Positions 10,339 through 60,729 of a DNA stretch of 64,000 nucleotides are shown piece by piece. This stretch comes from Xenopus tropicalis (taxonomy: Eukaryota > Chordata > Amphibia > Anura > Pipidae), in assembly GCF_000004195.4 (NCBI RefSeq), contig NC_030680.2:2420964-2484963 (forward strand), given 5' to 3'. The position numbers were made by a program, and so were the translations under genes. Numbering within the stretch: the first letter of the stretch is position 1; each line of letters starts with the position of its first letter. The notes under the pieces were generated by a model. It was not told where the DNA came from. It saw only the letters and a list, made by a program, of their open reading frames with translations, and did not search any database.

Positions 10339-10749
10339 CCACAGCCCCTCCCACACACAGCCCACAGCCCCTCCCACACACAGCCCACAGCCCCTCCCAC
10401 ACACAGCCCCTCCCACACACAGCCCACAGCCCCTCCCACACACACCCCACAGCCCCTCCCACACACAGCCCCTCCCACACACAGCCCACAGCCCCTCCCA
10501 CACACAGCCCCTCCCACACACAGCCCCTCCCACACACAGCCCACAGCCCCTCCCACACACAGCCCACAGCCCCTCCCCCACACAGCCTCTCCCACACACA
10601 GCCCACAGCCCCTCCCACACACATCCCACAGCCCCTCCCACACACAGCCCCTCCCACACACAGCCCACAGCCCCTCCCACACACAGCCCACAGGCCCTCC
10701 GACACACAACCCACAGCCCCTCCCACACATCCCACAGCCCCTCCCACAT
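10339..10749. repeat. CCCCTCCCACACACAG-type minisatellite, unit 2
   Basis: About 20 irregular units, the same family as 3128-3626, with its own variants (CCTCCCCCACACAGCCTC, GGCCCTCCGACACAC). The array ends at a sharp border with CATGCAAGAATCAGCCCCC. Confidence 0.95.
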
Positions 10750-12027
10750 GCAAGAATCAGCCCCCTGAATTACCTCCCTCCCTCGTTTGCCTTGTACTTT
10801 TCCCTACATTTCCCAGTTTAGTTTGATTCAAATAATATCTTAAAAAAGCAGTAATTTTACTAACAGATCCAACTTGTAGGAAGACTAGGGAAACAGAGAC
10901 CTTAGAAATGGCAAATAATCCCAAAAGGAAGGTATCGGGGGGTATACTCTCTGTATGTGGGTGCAAGGCATTCTGGGACAGATCCTTCCCTATTGATAAG
11001 TCTCCGGTACTGACAGAGAGGGACTGACCCGACTTCACATCGTTGGGGAAAAGAAGTGAGGTGGGTGTTCCATCGGGGCACAGGGCAAGCGGATTGGTCT
11101 AAACTATGACTCGTTAATGTCTCTCGTTAGGTATAATCTGTTATATAACCGTGTGTCTCTGCAAATCATTATCAATGGTTTATAATCAACTCTCTGGAAT
11201 AATCAGTGTATATGTAGCCAACTGATCCTGCACGGAATCCTTATTGGAAGTACCGCCCCTTTAACGTGATTGGTTCGGCCTCCTTTATACAGTGTGTGTA
11301 CAGAATGGTTATTTAGCCTGTGACTAAGTGCCCCTGGGGGCACCAAACCCATAAAGCTATTCCTTGTCATTGGAGGATTCTGGGAAATAAATACAGGGAG
11401 TTTAAAGGGGATACAAACCCAGCCATAACGCTGCCCCACTGCCCCCCATAGTGTTGCTATAGAAGCTGCCAGAAGACATATTTATTGATGCAAGAAAATT
11501 CACCAATGAGAATGCGGGCCCTAGGGAGCTGGGAAGGTTTTATTGGGCAATATTGCTTTAAGAATCCAACCCTGATGTTGCTGGACTACAGCTCCCAGCA
11601 TGCCTCACCCTTCATTATATGTTACATTAGTGCTGTCCAACTTCTGTGGGACTAAGGGCTAGAATTTTTCTGGCCTACATGGGGGAGGGCCGATAATGGG
11701 AGCCAGTTTTGACCACTCCCCTTTTTAACCACACCTACTTCAAACCACACCTATGTTGTCACAAGAGCTTTTTAGACCATACCCACACTAATGGTGGCAG
11801 CACAGGAAAACCCCAAATGGTTGGTGTAGGGATATCCCCCTTCATTCATATGTGAAAGAATTATATTGTCATATTAAGACACACCCTTAAATCCATATGG
11901 CTCCTCCTCCCCTGTGGGTAGCACAGCGACACCGAGCATATAATTACACACCTTAGGGACCATTTAATGGCTATTTCCAACTGCTAACAAACTCCCAGAA
12001 CTAACCCCTGCCAGGTTCACCTCCCAC
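10750..12027. other. Intergenic part of unit 2, no gene seen
   Basis: Collinear with 3627-5250. The first 300 bases (10800-11060) differ more from unit 1 than the rest does. A diverged minisatellite-like monomer is at about 11368-11402 (TGGAGGATTCTGGGAAATAA). No coding region is supported. Confidence 0.5.
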
Positions 12028-12348
12028 AGGCAGCATAGGGCAGGCAGAGTATGGTACACAGGGTCATGGGACAGGGAGAGTATGGCACACACAGGCAGCA
12101 TAGAGCAAGCAGAGTATGGCACACAGGCAGCATAGGGCAAGCAGAGTATGGCACACACAGGCAGCATAGGGCAGGCAGAGTATGGCACACATAGGCAGCA
12201 TAGGGCAGGCAGAGTATGGCACACACAGGCAGCATAGGGCAGGCAGAGTATGGCACACACAGGCAGCATAGGGCTGGCAGAGTATGGCACACACAGGCAG
12301 CATAGGGCAGGCAGAGTATGGCACACACAGGCAGCATAGGGCAGGCAG
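12028..12348. repeat. 34-bp minisatellite, unit 2
   Basis: About nine units of the family at 5253-5866. The first three are degenerate (GTATGGTACACAGGGTCATG, 32-bp forms), which suggests this edge is the older, less homogenised part. Confidence 0.9.
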
Positions 12349-12964
12349 TACATACAGTGACACAAAGCTGGCACAGCTCCTACAGTCTGTCGGAGGTGTG
12401 AACACTGCAGGGGGTGAACAATACAGGGATTAAAAAGTGGAACAGTACAGGGGATTACATGTTTACACAATACAGGGGGATTACAGCCTGAATCTAAGAG
12501 GCCAGTTAATCTCAGTACTGATACCATTTAAAGTTTACACAAAGGAAAGACACCAAAGCAGCCAGACAGGTGGGGGGCCACACAGAGGGGAGCTGCGGTC
12601 CACCAGTTGGACAGCACTGTGTCTGCAAGTTAAGTAAAGTTGGTTGAGAATTCTACTGCTTCATTATCCATTTTACACAGGGACCAAGTTTTACCTGCAA
12701 CTTGCTTCCTTTTAAGGTTAAAACTCCCAAAATATTGCTCTATTTATAATGGGTGAGTGCAGAGGGGCTCTTTAATCTGTCCATATGGATTTTGTGGTCA
12801 TAGCCTCATTGCATCCCCGCCTAATGGTTTAATAGGTATCGGTGAGCAAAACTTTCCCTTTTTTGCTATATATATATATATATGGACAGAGAGCCGCACA
12901 CATAAGGACTTGGTAGAAAAGTGAAAAAATTTATTGAAAAAGATATATATATATATAATACTAC

Positions 12965-13112
12965 AGTCCAAAGTAGATGCCGCACTCACAGGACTTAGTG
13001 CAAATAAAGAAATATTTATTGGATGGAAAACACATCAAAGTTTGACGTGTTCATCAAATAAATATTTCTTTATTTGCACTAAGTCCTGTGAGTGCGGCAT
13101 CTACATTGGACT
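12965..13112. repeat. 61-bp-arm inverted repeat, 3' of F-box/WD40 copy 3
   Basis: Second copy of the palindrome at 6470-6617, with an extra mismatch (TATTGGATG against CATCAAATA). It lies 240-385 bases after the stop of copy 3, the same distance as in copy 2. Confidence 0.8.
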
Positions 13113-13349
13113 GTACTATTTCTATTATACTGCACCCAGGCACACTTGGACTTGGTTAAACGTGAGTGCCTACTTGCATGCATGTTCTATATATAATACT
13201 ATATATAATACACCTGGCTGATTCCTGGCTTGCACAGAAATGCAGACTGACAATCTGCCCCTAAAGCTGCTTCATGCGCCTGCACCCAGAGTCATGGTGT
13301 TGGCCCAGGTACAGGCACACAGAGCAGATTTTGCCACAGAACTGCATAG

Positions 13350-14708
13350 TCAGGAATCCACCATGTGGCACCAGCCCAAGGAGGGAACCACCCTCCTTTT
13401 TTTTCTTGCCCATTCCTTCACATCGAAGTCCAGAACCACCACCTTTGTCCAATTTACAAACACATAGATATGCTTTGTGCTGAAGGTGTGGAAATCAGGA
13501 TCACAGTCTTCTTCTCTCTTAGGAACAAACAGATTCCGCAGAAATTTCCCGGTTCTCCAGTCCCACAATGTGATCCTCCCAGTGCCAGTCCTGCCTATGA
13601 GGAAATCCCCCTGGAGACCTAAGTCATAGGCATAATGGTCGAATCCATCGGGATCCTGCAGGACATTCAAGCGCTGCCCTGTTTCGACGTTCCATATTTC
13701 AGCAGCGTGGCCGCTATTTACCACTCCCAGAATGCTGTTCTTCAGAGTCATCACAGCAGTGTAGGTCCCAGGTATTGTGCGAGTGTGCTCTAATGTCTCC
13801 CCGTCCCAAACGGCTATGGTTTCCTCCGGGCATAGAAGGCTGACTATGTGCTTCCCATCAAAGTGTGCAAATCGTAAGTATGTACCGCAGCGCAGAGAAA
13901 CAGAGCGCAGACAGGTTTCTGTCTCAGGGTCCCACGTTCTCACTATATGGCTCAAATCTTCACTCAGCAACCTTCGGCCATTATACCAAACCCACGTGAC
14001 AGCAAGTTTATGCCCCAATAGGGTGTGTAAGCACTGTCCTGCCTCAATGTCCCAAACCCGGATGGTGCGATCTGAAGAACAACTCGCTGCTCTTTGCTCA
14101 TGGAGATGCACATTGTGTATGTGAGAAGTATGGCCGCCCAGCGTGTGGATACATGCCCCGCTCTCTGCATTCCATACGTTTATTGTACCATCCAGATATC
14201 CAGTAACAATCATGTGATCTCTCATTTGCACTGCTGTGACACTAGCTCTGTGTCCCACAAGGGTCCTTGGACACTCGCCTGTAACTGCCGACCAGACCTT
14301 TATTATTTCCTTATGTGTAGTACAGACCAATTCCTTCCCATTAAACCCCACATGGTCTGGGTTGCGATAATCCCCAAATAAATCCACTGTGATTGTTTTG
14401 AATCTCCCTCGGCGCCAGTTGGTATCGACCCTGAGCTGATTGGTGTAAGCGCTTTTCCATGGGCGGGGCCTAGAGCCTGTAGCTGTGCTTATGTGCAGCG
14501 GCTCCTCAATCCCATCAGCCTTGCACTTTCCCTGCCACAGGCCTTCATCCTCAGCCAACTCTCTCCAGCGCTGGCAAGTCTGCGCCACCTGCAGGATATC
14601 CTTGGCATCAAGGTACGAGAGGATGCGCAATGCCAACTCATCAGGTAACCAGGAGGTACAGTCCTGGGGCTCCCCGGCTTCCATTCTGCTCTGCCTGGCA
14701 CAACCCAT
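13350..14708 (-). CDS. F-box/WD40-repeat protein, FBXW7-like, tandem copy 3 (intronless)
   Basis: A 452-residue single-exon protein with an F-box at about 18-62 and seven or eight WD40 blades. It is a mosaic: residues up to about 400 resemble copy 1 (HISTATGSRPRPWKS, TSHIHNVHLHEQ, GRTGTGR, VPKREE), while the last 45 residues match copy 2 (NTKHIYVFVNWTKVVVLDF, RRVVPSLGWCH). FBXW7 degron-contact positions read H198, S212 and T238. Loop residues unique to this copy include FGDYRNPDH (about 111-119), YLDGTIN (171-177) and HKLAVTW (233-239). Same strong start context as the other copies. The function as an SCF substrate receptor is inferred from domain order. Confidence 0.9.
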   Translation of the reverse strand: MGCARQSRMEAGEPQDCTSWLPDELALRILSYLDAKDILQVAQTCQRWRELAEDEGLWQGKCKADGIEEPLHISTATGSRPRPWKSAYTNQLRVDTNWRRGRFKTITVDLFGDYRNPDHVGFNGKELVCTTHKEIIKVWSAVTGECPRTLVGHRASVTAVQMRDHMIVTGYLDGTINVWNAESGACIHTLGGHTSHIHNVHLHEQRAASCSSDRTIRVWDIEAGQCLHTLLGHKLAVTWVWYNGRRLLSEDLSHIVRTWDPETETCLRSVSLRCGTYLRFAHFDGKHIVSLLCPEETIAVWDGETLEHTRTIPGTYTAVMTLKNSILGVVNSGHAAEIWNVETGQRLNVLQDPDGFDHYAYDLGLQGDFLIGRTGTGRITLWDWRTGKFLRNLFVPKREEDCDPDFHTFSTKHIYVFVNWTKVVVLDFDVKEWARKKRRVVPSLGWCHMVDS

Positions 14709-14856
14709 AGTGCTTCCGGCTCACTGCCGCTCTGGGGCAATTTTAGTGCTGCTGAAAGGACGGTTGGTGCCCACGGTGATGTGATTTTACCGCTGAGCTT
14801 GTTAAATAAAGGCCCCTCAGTGTCCGACAAAAGAAATGCCAATAACAAGCTCCAAA

Positions 14857-15183
14857 CAGAAAGTTGCCCAGGAATGGAGGCTGCTGGGAGGATACACAGA
14901 AAGTTGCCCAGGAATGGAGGCTGCTGGGAGGATACACAGGAAGTTGCCCAGGAATGGAGGCTGCTGGGAGGATACACAGGAAGTTGCCCAGGAATGGAGG
15001 CTGCTGGGAGGATACACAGGAAGTTGCCCAGGAATGGAGGCTGCTGGGAGGACAAACTAGTGGTTCCCTGGGATGAGAGCAAGTTTGAAGGAACCGAGAA
15101 ACAAATTGAGAAAGAGATCAGTAGACTAACCCCACCCAGAAAGTTCCTCTGCAGTGGAGGCTGCTGGGAGAATAAACACAGGG
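14857..15183. repeat. 40/42-bp minisatellite upstream of copy 3
   Basis: Shortest version: five 40-bp units, the conserved spacer (15052-15160), then one degenerate unit. It puts the promoter-like block several hundred bases to more than 1 kb closer to the gene than in the other two units. Confidence 0.95.
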
Positions 15184-15191
15184 AGGAGACA

Positions 15192-15394
15192 CAGGGTTGG
15201 ACTGGGGGGTGCAGGTGCCCCAGCCGCGTCCCCTAACCCCCCCCCCCCCAGGGCCCCCGCCTGACGTCCTCCCCGAACACGTATAAATTGAACGCGTCGG
15301 GGAGGAACAGTCAGTAGGGGGAGCGCCGGTAAGGGTCGGACTGGGCCCCCCACTGGGATTTTTCCCGGTGTCCCGGCGGCCCAGCCCGACCCTG
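15192..15394. mobile_element. hAT-like MITE inserted only in unit 3
   Basis: Ends CAGGGTTGGACTGGG and CCCAGCCCGACCCTG form imperfect inverted repeats. Units 1 and 2 have the empty site (GGAGACATCGGG), while unit 3 has GGAGACA before and GGAGAAA after, an imperfect duplication of the target. The same family, in opposite orientation, is at 26258-26447 with a perfect 8-bp duplication. No coding capacity. Confidence 0.75.
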
Positions 15395-15404
15395 ATTGGA
15401 GAAA

Positions 15405-15787
15405 TCGGGTTAATGTTGGTTCCAGCCTGGGGTCTGACAGGAGGACGCACTGATATAAACACCGGACTGGGAAATGCTGAATTTGCAGACAGTCCCTAAC
15501 TCTGCAGCTGTGTCCCCGCCCACTGCCTGTGAAGCCGGTAACGCCCCTTCCCTGCCGTTTCTTTCCCGGCCAACCCCAAGGAAGGGGCAGATGTGGGACA
15601 GGGGGGGCAGCTACCGAGAAGGGGCAAATGTGGGGGGGGGGGAATGAGAGCCTATGGGGATGAGTGGATGCGCCCCAATTCTGTGCATATACAGTAGCCG
15701 GGAATCCTGCCAACTCCCTTCTACCCGCCGGCCCTGAGCATAGGGACTGTCATTCCCCCTTCCCAGGCACCATCCTGCCTGACTGGC
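15405..15787 (-). promoter_or_regulatory. Shortened promoter-like block of unit 3
   Basis: Matches 2605-3127 but lacks about 140 bases: ATGTGGG at about 15630 joins straight to GGGGGAATGAGAGCC. The missing part includes the CCAAT-box segment seen in units 1 and 2. Both breakpoints are in G runs. Confidence 0.45.
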
Positions 15788-16096
15788 CCACAGCCCCTCC
15801 CACACACAGCCCCTCCCACACACATCCCACTGCCCCTCCCACACACATCCCACTGTGCCCTCCCACACACATCCCACAGCCCCTCCCACACATCCCACTG
15901 TGCCCTCCCATAGCCCCTCCCACACACATCTCACTGTGCCCTCCCACACACATCCTACAGCCCCTCCCACCCACAGCCCACAGCCCCTCCCACCCACATC
16001 CCACAGCCCCTCCCACACCACACACATCCCACAGCCCCTCCCACACCACACCACACACATCCCACTGTGCCCTCCCACACACATCCCACTGTGTGC
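15788..16096. repeat. CCCCTCCCACACACAG-type minisatellite, unit 3
   Basis: About 14 irregular units of the same family as 3128-3626, with a CATCCCACTGTGCCCTCC subtype not seen in units 1 and 2. Confidence 0.9.
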
Positions 16097-16100
16097 CCCC

Positions 16101-16395
16101 TCAGCCTTTTCCCTCGCAACTCCCTGCCCCCCTCAGCCTTTTCCCTCGCAACTCCCTGCCCCCCTCAGCCTTTTCCCTCGCAACTCCCTGCCCCCCTCAG
16201 CCTTTTCCCTCGCAACTCCCTGCCCCCCTCAGCCTTTTCCCTCGCAACTCCCTGCCCCCCTCAGCCTTTTCCCTCGCAACTCCCTGCCCCCCTCAGCCTT
16301 TTCCCTCGCAACTCCCTGCCCCCCTCAGCCTTTTCCCTCGCAACTCCCTGCCCCCCTCAGCCTTTTCCCTCGCAACTCCCTGCCCCCCTCAGCCT
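16101..16395. repeat. 32-bp minisatellite
   Basis: Nine near-perfect 32-bp units (TCAGCCTTTTCCCTCGCAAC plus TCCCTGCCCCCC) and a partial tenth. It directly follows the CCCCTCCCACACACAG array. Here the similarity to unit 2 is lost, so this is close to the edge of the tandem duplication. Confidence 0.95.
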
Positions 16396-17520
16396 TGCTC
16401 CTTACACCAGGGATAGCAGACACTGTGCGTAGGGCAGACATTACCAGTCAGGTTACCAGTCAGGGTAGAAACTCTGTGGAGAAAAAAAGCTTTCTGTGAA
16501 CTGTGCTGCAGTTCTGTACCGCCCACCATCCTGCCCCGGCCAATCATTGCCTTTCCCTCCTTTTTTCCCCCTCAGCTGGGAAGAGGCTGCACACAGAGCA
16601 GCTAGAGAGGCAGTTGGCTGGCAGACATTCCCAGCATTCTGTCTCCTGCAGTTTATCTGGCCAGTAATGTGCCCGGGGTACTACCCTGTGTATGAGTGGC
16701 ACTGGGCATGGCCGCCCTACACTAGCGCCTCCCGTGTGGAACATGTAGCAAACAGTATTGTGCAGCGCTTACAGTTGCCACCTTTTCTGGGAAAAGAAAA
16801 AACAAGAAAACTCCGGCCTTACTATATTTATTTGGTTGGTTTTCCCCTAAGAACAATGGCGTCAAACAATATTTTTACTGGCCAGGTGGCATCCCTAGCA
16901 GTGTTGGAATGGCCCCCATGGCGCCTGTCATGTTCCAAGCCCAATCCATTTAATATAAATATTAGTTGCTGAGCCTGAGCGTAAGGGCAGGCCGCACTGG
17001 GCCACTCTGGTTGTGCCTCGTAAGGGCCCCTTCTTGTGAGGGCAGGGCAGGGAGGGCAAAGATATTTATTCTTTGTGGGAGCAGGAACTGAGCCCCTCGT
17101 ACATCACATGGTGCTGGGAAATGCAGGGAACTCGGGGTACGAGAGTGTGTGTAGATTTACGGTTCCCCCAAAACCAATGCCAATGTTATGCAGTCCCAGA
17201 CTTGACAGCAGTAGCCTTACAGCAGGAAGCCATGAGCAGCTCCCCATATAGGCAGATAACTGTATAGAGTTGCAGTAGCCTCACAGTAAGACAACAGGCT
17301 TTGGTATAATGAGGCAGAATTCATTGGGCAAACTAAGTCTGTGCACTCTCATTCATACATAGTTCAGCTCAGTGAATTTCATTTGCTGTTTTCCTGTCCA
17401 ATCAAAACAGTCCTGGTGGCGCATCATATTTTTACTGAGGTGGGGAGCAAATGTGCACTTACCTTGAATCGTTCATCTAATCTGAGCAATCAGTTCCCAG
17501 GCCAGTGGCCCAAACCATTA
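16396..17520. other. Intergenic, no gene recognised
   Basis: Mostly unique-looking sequence. A plus-strand open frame at 16496-16972 shows no recognisable domain and is not supported as a gene. G-rich direct runs (GGGCAGGGCAGGGAGGGC near 17040) are the only feature noted. Confidence 0.5.
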
Positions 17521-17960
17521 TTGTAAATAGAGGGGAGCCTATTGCTTCCTGGCTTAGATGATACCGATTGGTGGGAAAGAAGGTTGGGGCTTCCCATACA
17601 TGTAAAGATTTGGGTTTTTTTGGCAACATTGCTGTTATGCCCACCTTGAGGTTTGTAATAAGGGGCTGATAATCAAATCGTAATTTCCGCTATGCAGGCC
17701 CTCGGGATGGGGATTGGGTCAATGAGCAGATTTGGTCCTTGATTTGATGGCAAAAAATCAAACCGGTCCAATCAGCGATGGGATTGGTGGATGCATCCCA
17801 AGCCTGCGTGCTGGCCTTGGGCACAGGGTGTGACACTCCGAATCATAGGAACTGTCATATCCCCCTTCCCAGACACTATACACTTTGCCCCACACTTACA
17901 GCCCCTTCCAATCATATCCCACCATGTGATGCTTGTTCCACCAATCACCGTGTCTCCAGC
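17521..17960 (-). pseudogene. Decayed relic of a fourth unit's upstream block
   Basis: GGGGAGCCTATTGCTTCCTG then GATTGGTGGGAAAGAAGG matches the GGGAGCCCATTGTTTCCAGG / GATTGGTGGGGGGG block at about 2900-2950. Later, GGTGGATGCATCCCAAGCC, CATAGGAACTGTCATATCCC and CCCTTCCCAGACACTATAC match about 2980-3120 in the same order. No F-box/WD40 frame accompanies it. It appears to be an old, diverged copy of the flank, not of a gene. Confidence 0.55.
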
Positions 17961-18095
17961 ATTTTCTGCTTTATCAGATAAGCACAGTCTGTTAATACAA
18001 TTAGTGTCTTTATGGGAATATTTAGATTTAATAATAACACAGTGAGGTCTTTCTGCCTCTCTCCAACTTGCAATTTACATTTAATTTCATCTTTC

Positions 18096-18430
18096 ACTTA
18101 AAGGAGAACTAAGACTTACACCTTATGTTTTGGGGTTCTGTACCAGCCCAAGAACACCACAGCCCTCTACAAGTGCAAATCTGTGCCTCCAAAGATGCCC
18201 CCCCATCTTTTTTTCTGCTGATTCCCAGCACATGCTCTGGGCTGCTGGCACTTAACTGAGCTGAGGGATCCCCGCCCCCTAAGCTTAGCTCCTCCCCAGC
18301 AGCCCACTGAGCATGTGCAGTGCCACTGACAAAGGAAAGGCGGCCTAACAAGATCCAAGATGGGAATCTGATGGGGGCAATTGTTAAGACCTGGATCATC
18401 ACTGTTATGGGAATGCTGCACCTAAGTGAT
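18096..18430. mobile_element. TTAA-type MITE fragment
   Basis: Begins CTTAAAGGAGAACTAAGACT, a typical end of TTAA-flanked Xenopus MITEs, and continues with CCAGCCCAAGAACACCACAG and GAGCATGTGCAGTGCCACTG, which I recognise as body sequence of such a family. The other end is unclear. Confidence 0.55.
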
Positions 18431-18538
18431 AACTGGCAAGTGTGGGAAAGGGACACAACTCTTGGATCACAGGAAAAGGCAGAAATGAATTGTTGAGCTG
18501 TAAGAGACTGACCAATCACATGCACACAACTAGCGACA

Positions 18539-20042
18539 TTTATTTAAGTATAAGGTGAGTGAAAGCAACGGGTTTAACCAGCAAATGGCATTTTCTGCGC
18601 ATTACTCGCATAGATCAGTATTGTACTAGAGACCAGTCTATTAAAAATATATATATATATACACATTTTAAAGGTAAAAAAAAAAAATCATTTTGGCGGC
18701 CAAACTTGTGATTTACTAAACAAAGAATAAATACATTATACAATTTATACACAGAGGTGATTTACATGTTAAAACCCTAGACGTCGGTTTAACTGCGTGT
18801 TATGGATCAGAATCGCCGTGGCAATGGAAGGGCTGATACGGAAATAGTAGTCACAATATATAAAAAGACCGGTACCTACTGGGCTATTTACACGCTACTG
18901 CTGCCAATAAAATAGAATTCTCTACGGAAGGAAAGACTTTGGGATCTTTCTAAAACTTTGGTTTTATAGAAAGAAATGTTAGCGAAGACGCCAGAGTCTC
19001 TTCTACGGGTTCAGAACCGACCCGGTTAATAAAATAGCTTCTTTATTAAAGGTACGGAGAGGCCACAGCGGCCAAACAACAAACGTCTACAGACAATTGT
19101 TCATGAGTAACAAGTAGGACGTACGGCGACACATACAGCGAAATCTCGCTTACCTTCTTACGGGCGCGTAACGTCGGGCGCGAGAGCCGCCGCAGCCCCT
19201 AGATTTAAACAGAAAGGAAGGTTCTTTCGCTCATTACAAAAAAAAAAGAGAGCCCTGTATGTGGAGCAGATACAAGGCAGGCACTGTAAGGCTTGGAAGT
19301 GCTTCTTAGATGGAAACCAGGGATTATTGCGAAGCGCTCTAGCACGGAGATTGTCTCTTCCCTAAACAAATACAGCGCATACCAAAACCATGGCAGGTTC
19401 TCATGACTTGGGCACAGTAAGGTGTACGAGGTGCGGGGTAACCTGATAGGACTGAGCAGGACACAATTGTGCTTTTGGAAAGTGCAAGGAGAGTAGCACC
19501 AGTGGGTGGTGGGGGTTGCGTTGGCTTTACATGGCGCAAAGGCATCCATTTCGGTGTGGAATGGTCAGTGAGAGAGATGCCACAGCGGGGAGATAGGGCG
19601 GGTGTATAGGGCAGCACAATGCTAAGTCAGATACCAGGGATTCTGGGTAGAAATGTGGAGGCTTCCAGTTGTGGAACAGCAGATGCCCTCATAGAACGGA
19701 ATAGTGGTTACCATTGTGCAGCAGATTAGTGGGACACAAGGTGGGGGGGGAAAGTGGCTTGCCCGAGCAAATGAGGTGGTTCCTAGAAAAGCACTGGAAT
19801 AACATCCTCATCCAGTAGTTCCTGTAGCCAACAGGAGATGGAGGACGTCTCTAGGAAGGAACGCCCCCCCCTAGGCGTTTGCGAAATTCCATAACAAATT
19901 CTCCAGGAACGATACAAAAATAGCCTTCTAATAGGGGTAAAATCTAGAGCGTGCGATGCACAAGAACAGCTGTCGATTTCACAGGCGTTGGTCCAAAAAA
20001 GTTCTCGCTTACAAGGGCGGGGGGGGGGGGGGGCGCGAAATC
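18539..20042 (-). other. pik3c2a: Probable pik3c2a 3' UTR
   Basis: About 1.5 kb of largely non-repetitive sequence follows the stop codon in reading direction. AATAAA signals on the minus strand lie at 19042-19047 and 18539-18544. The latter comes just before the TTAA MITE and would give a 1.5-kb UTR. Which one is used cannot be decided from sequence. A G run of about 17 bases lies near 20020. Confidence 0.5.
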
Positions 20043-60673
<40,631 letters not shown>

Positions 60674-60729
60674 GCTGGGCGGGACACGACCATCGACAAG
60701 CTGCCGGGACTTTCAGATCATCACTGGAT
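60674..60729 (-). other. pik3c2a: 5' UTR part of pik3c2a exon 1 with two upstream ATGs
   Basis: A good acceptor (AATTTCTCCCCCATTAG) ends at 60730, so the exon probably begins at 60729 and an upstream non-coding exon exists. The leader has a minimal upstream ORF ATG-ATC-TGA (60713-60721) and an ATG at 60691-60693 whose frame overlaps the main start out of frame. Confidence 0.55.

Noticed and set aside
16496..16972. 158-residue plus-strand open frame
   Set aside because: No recognisable domain, and no splice or repeat support. It begins inside sequence next to a minisatellite, so it may be chance.
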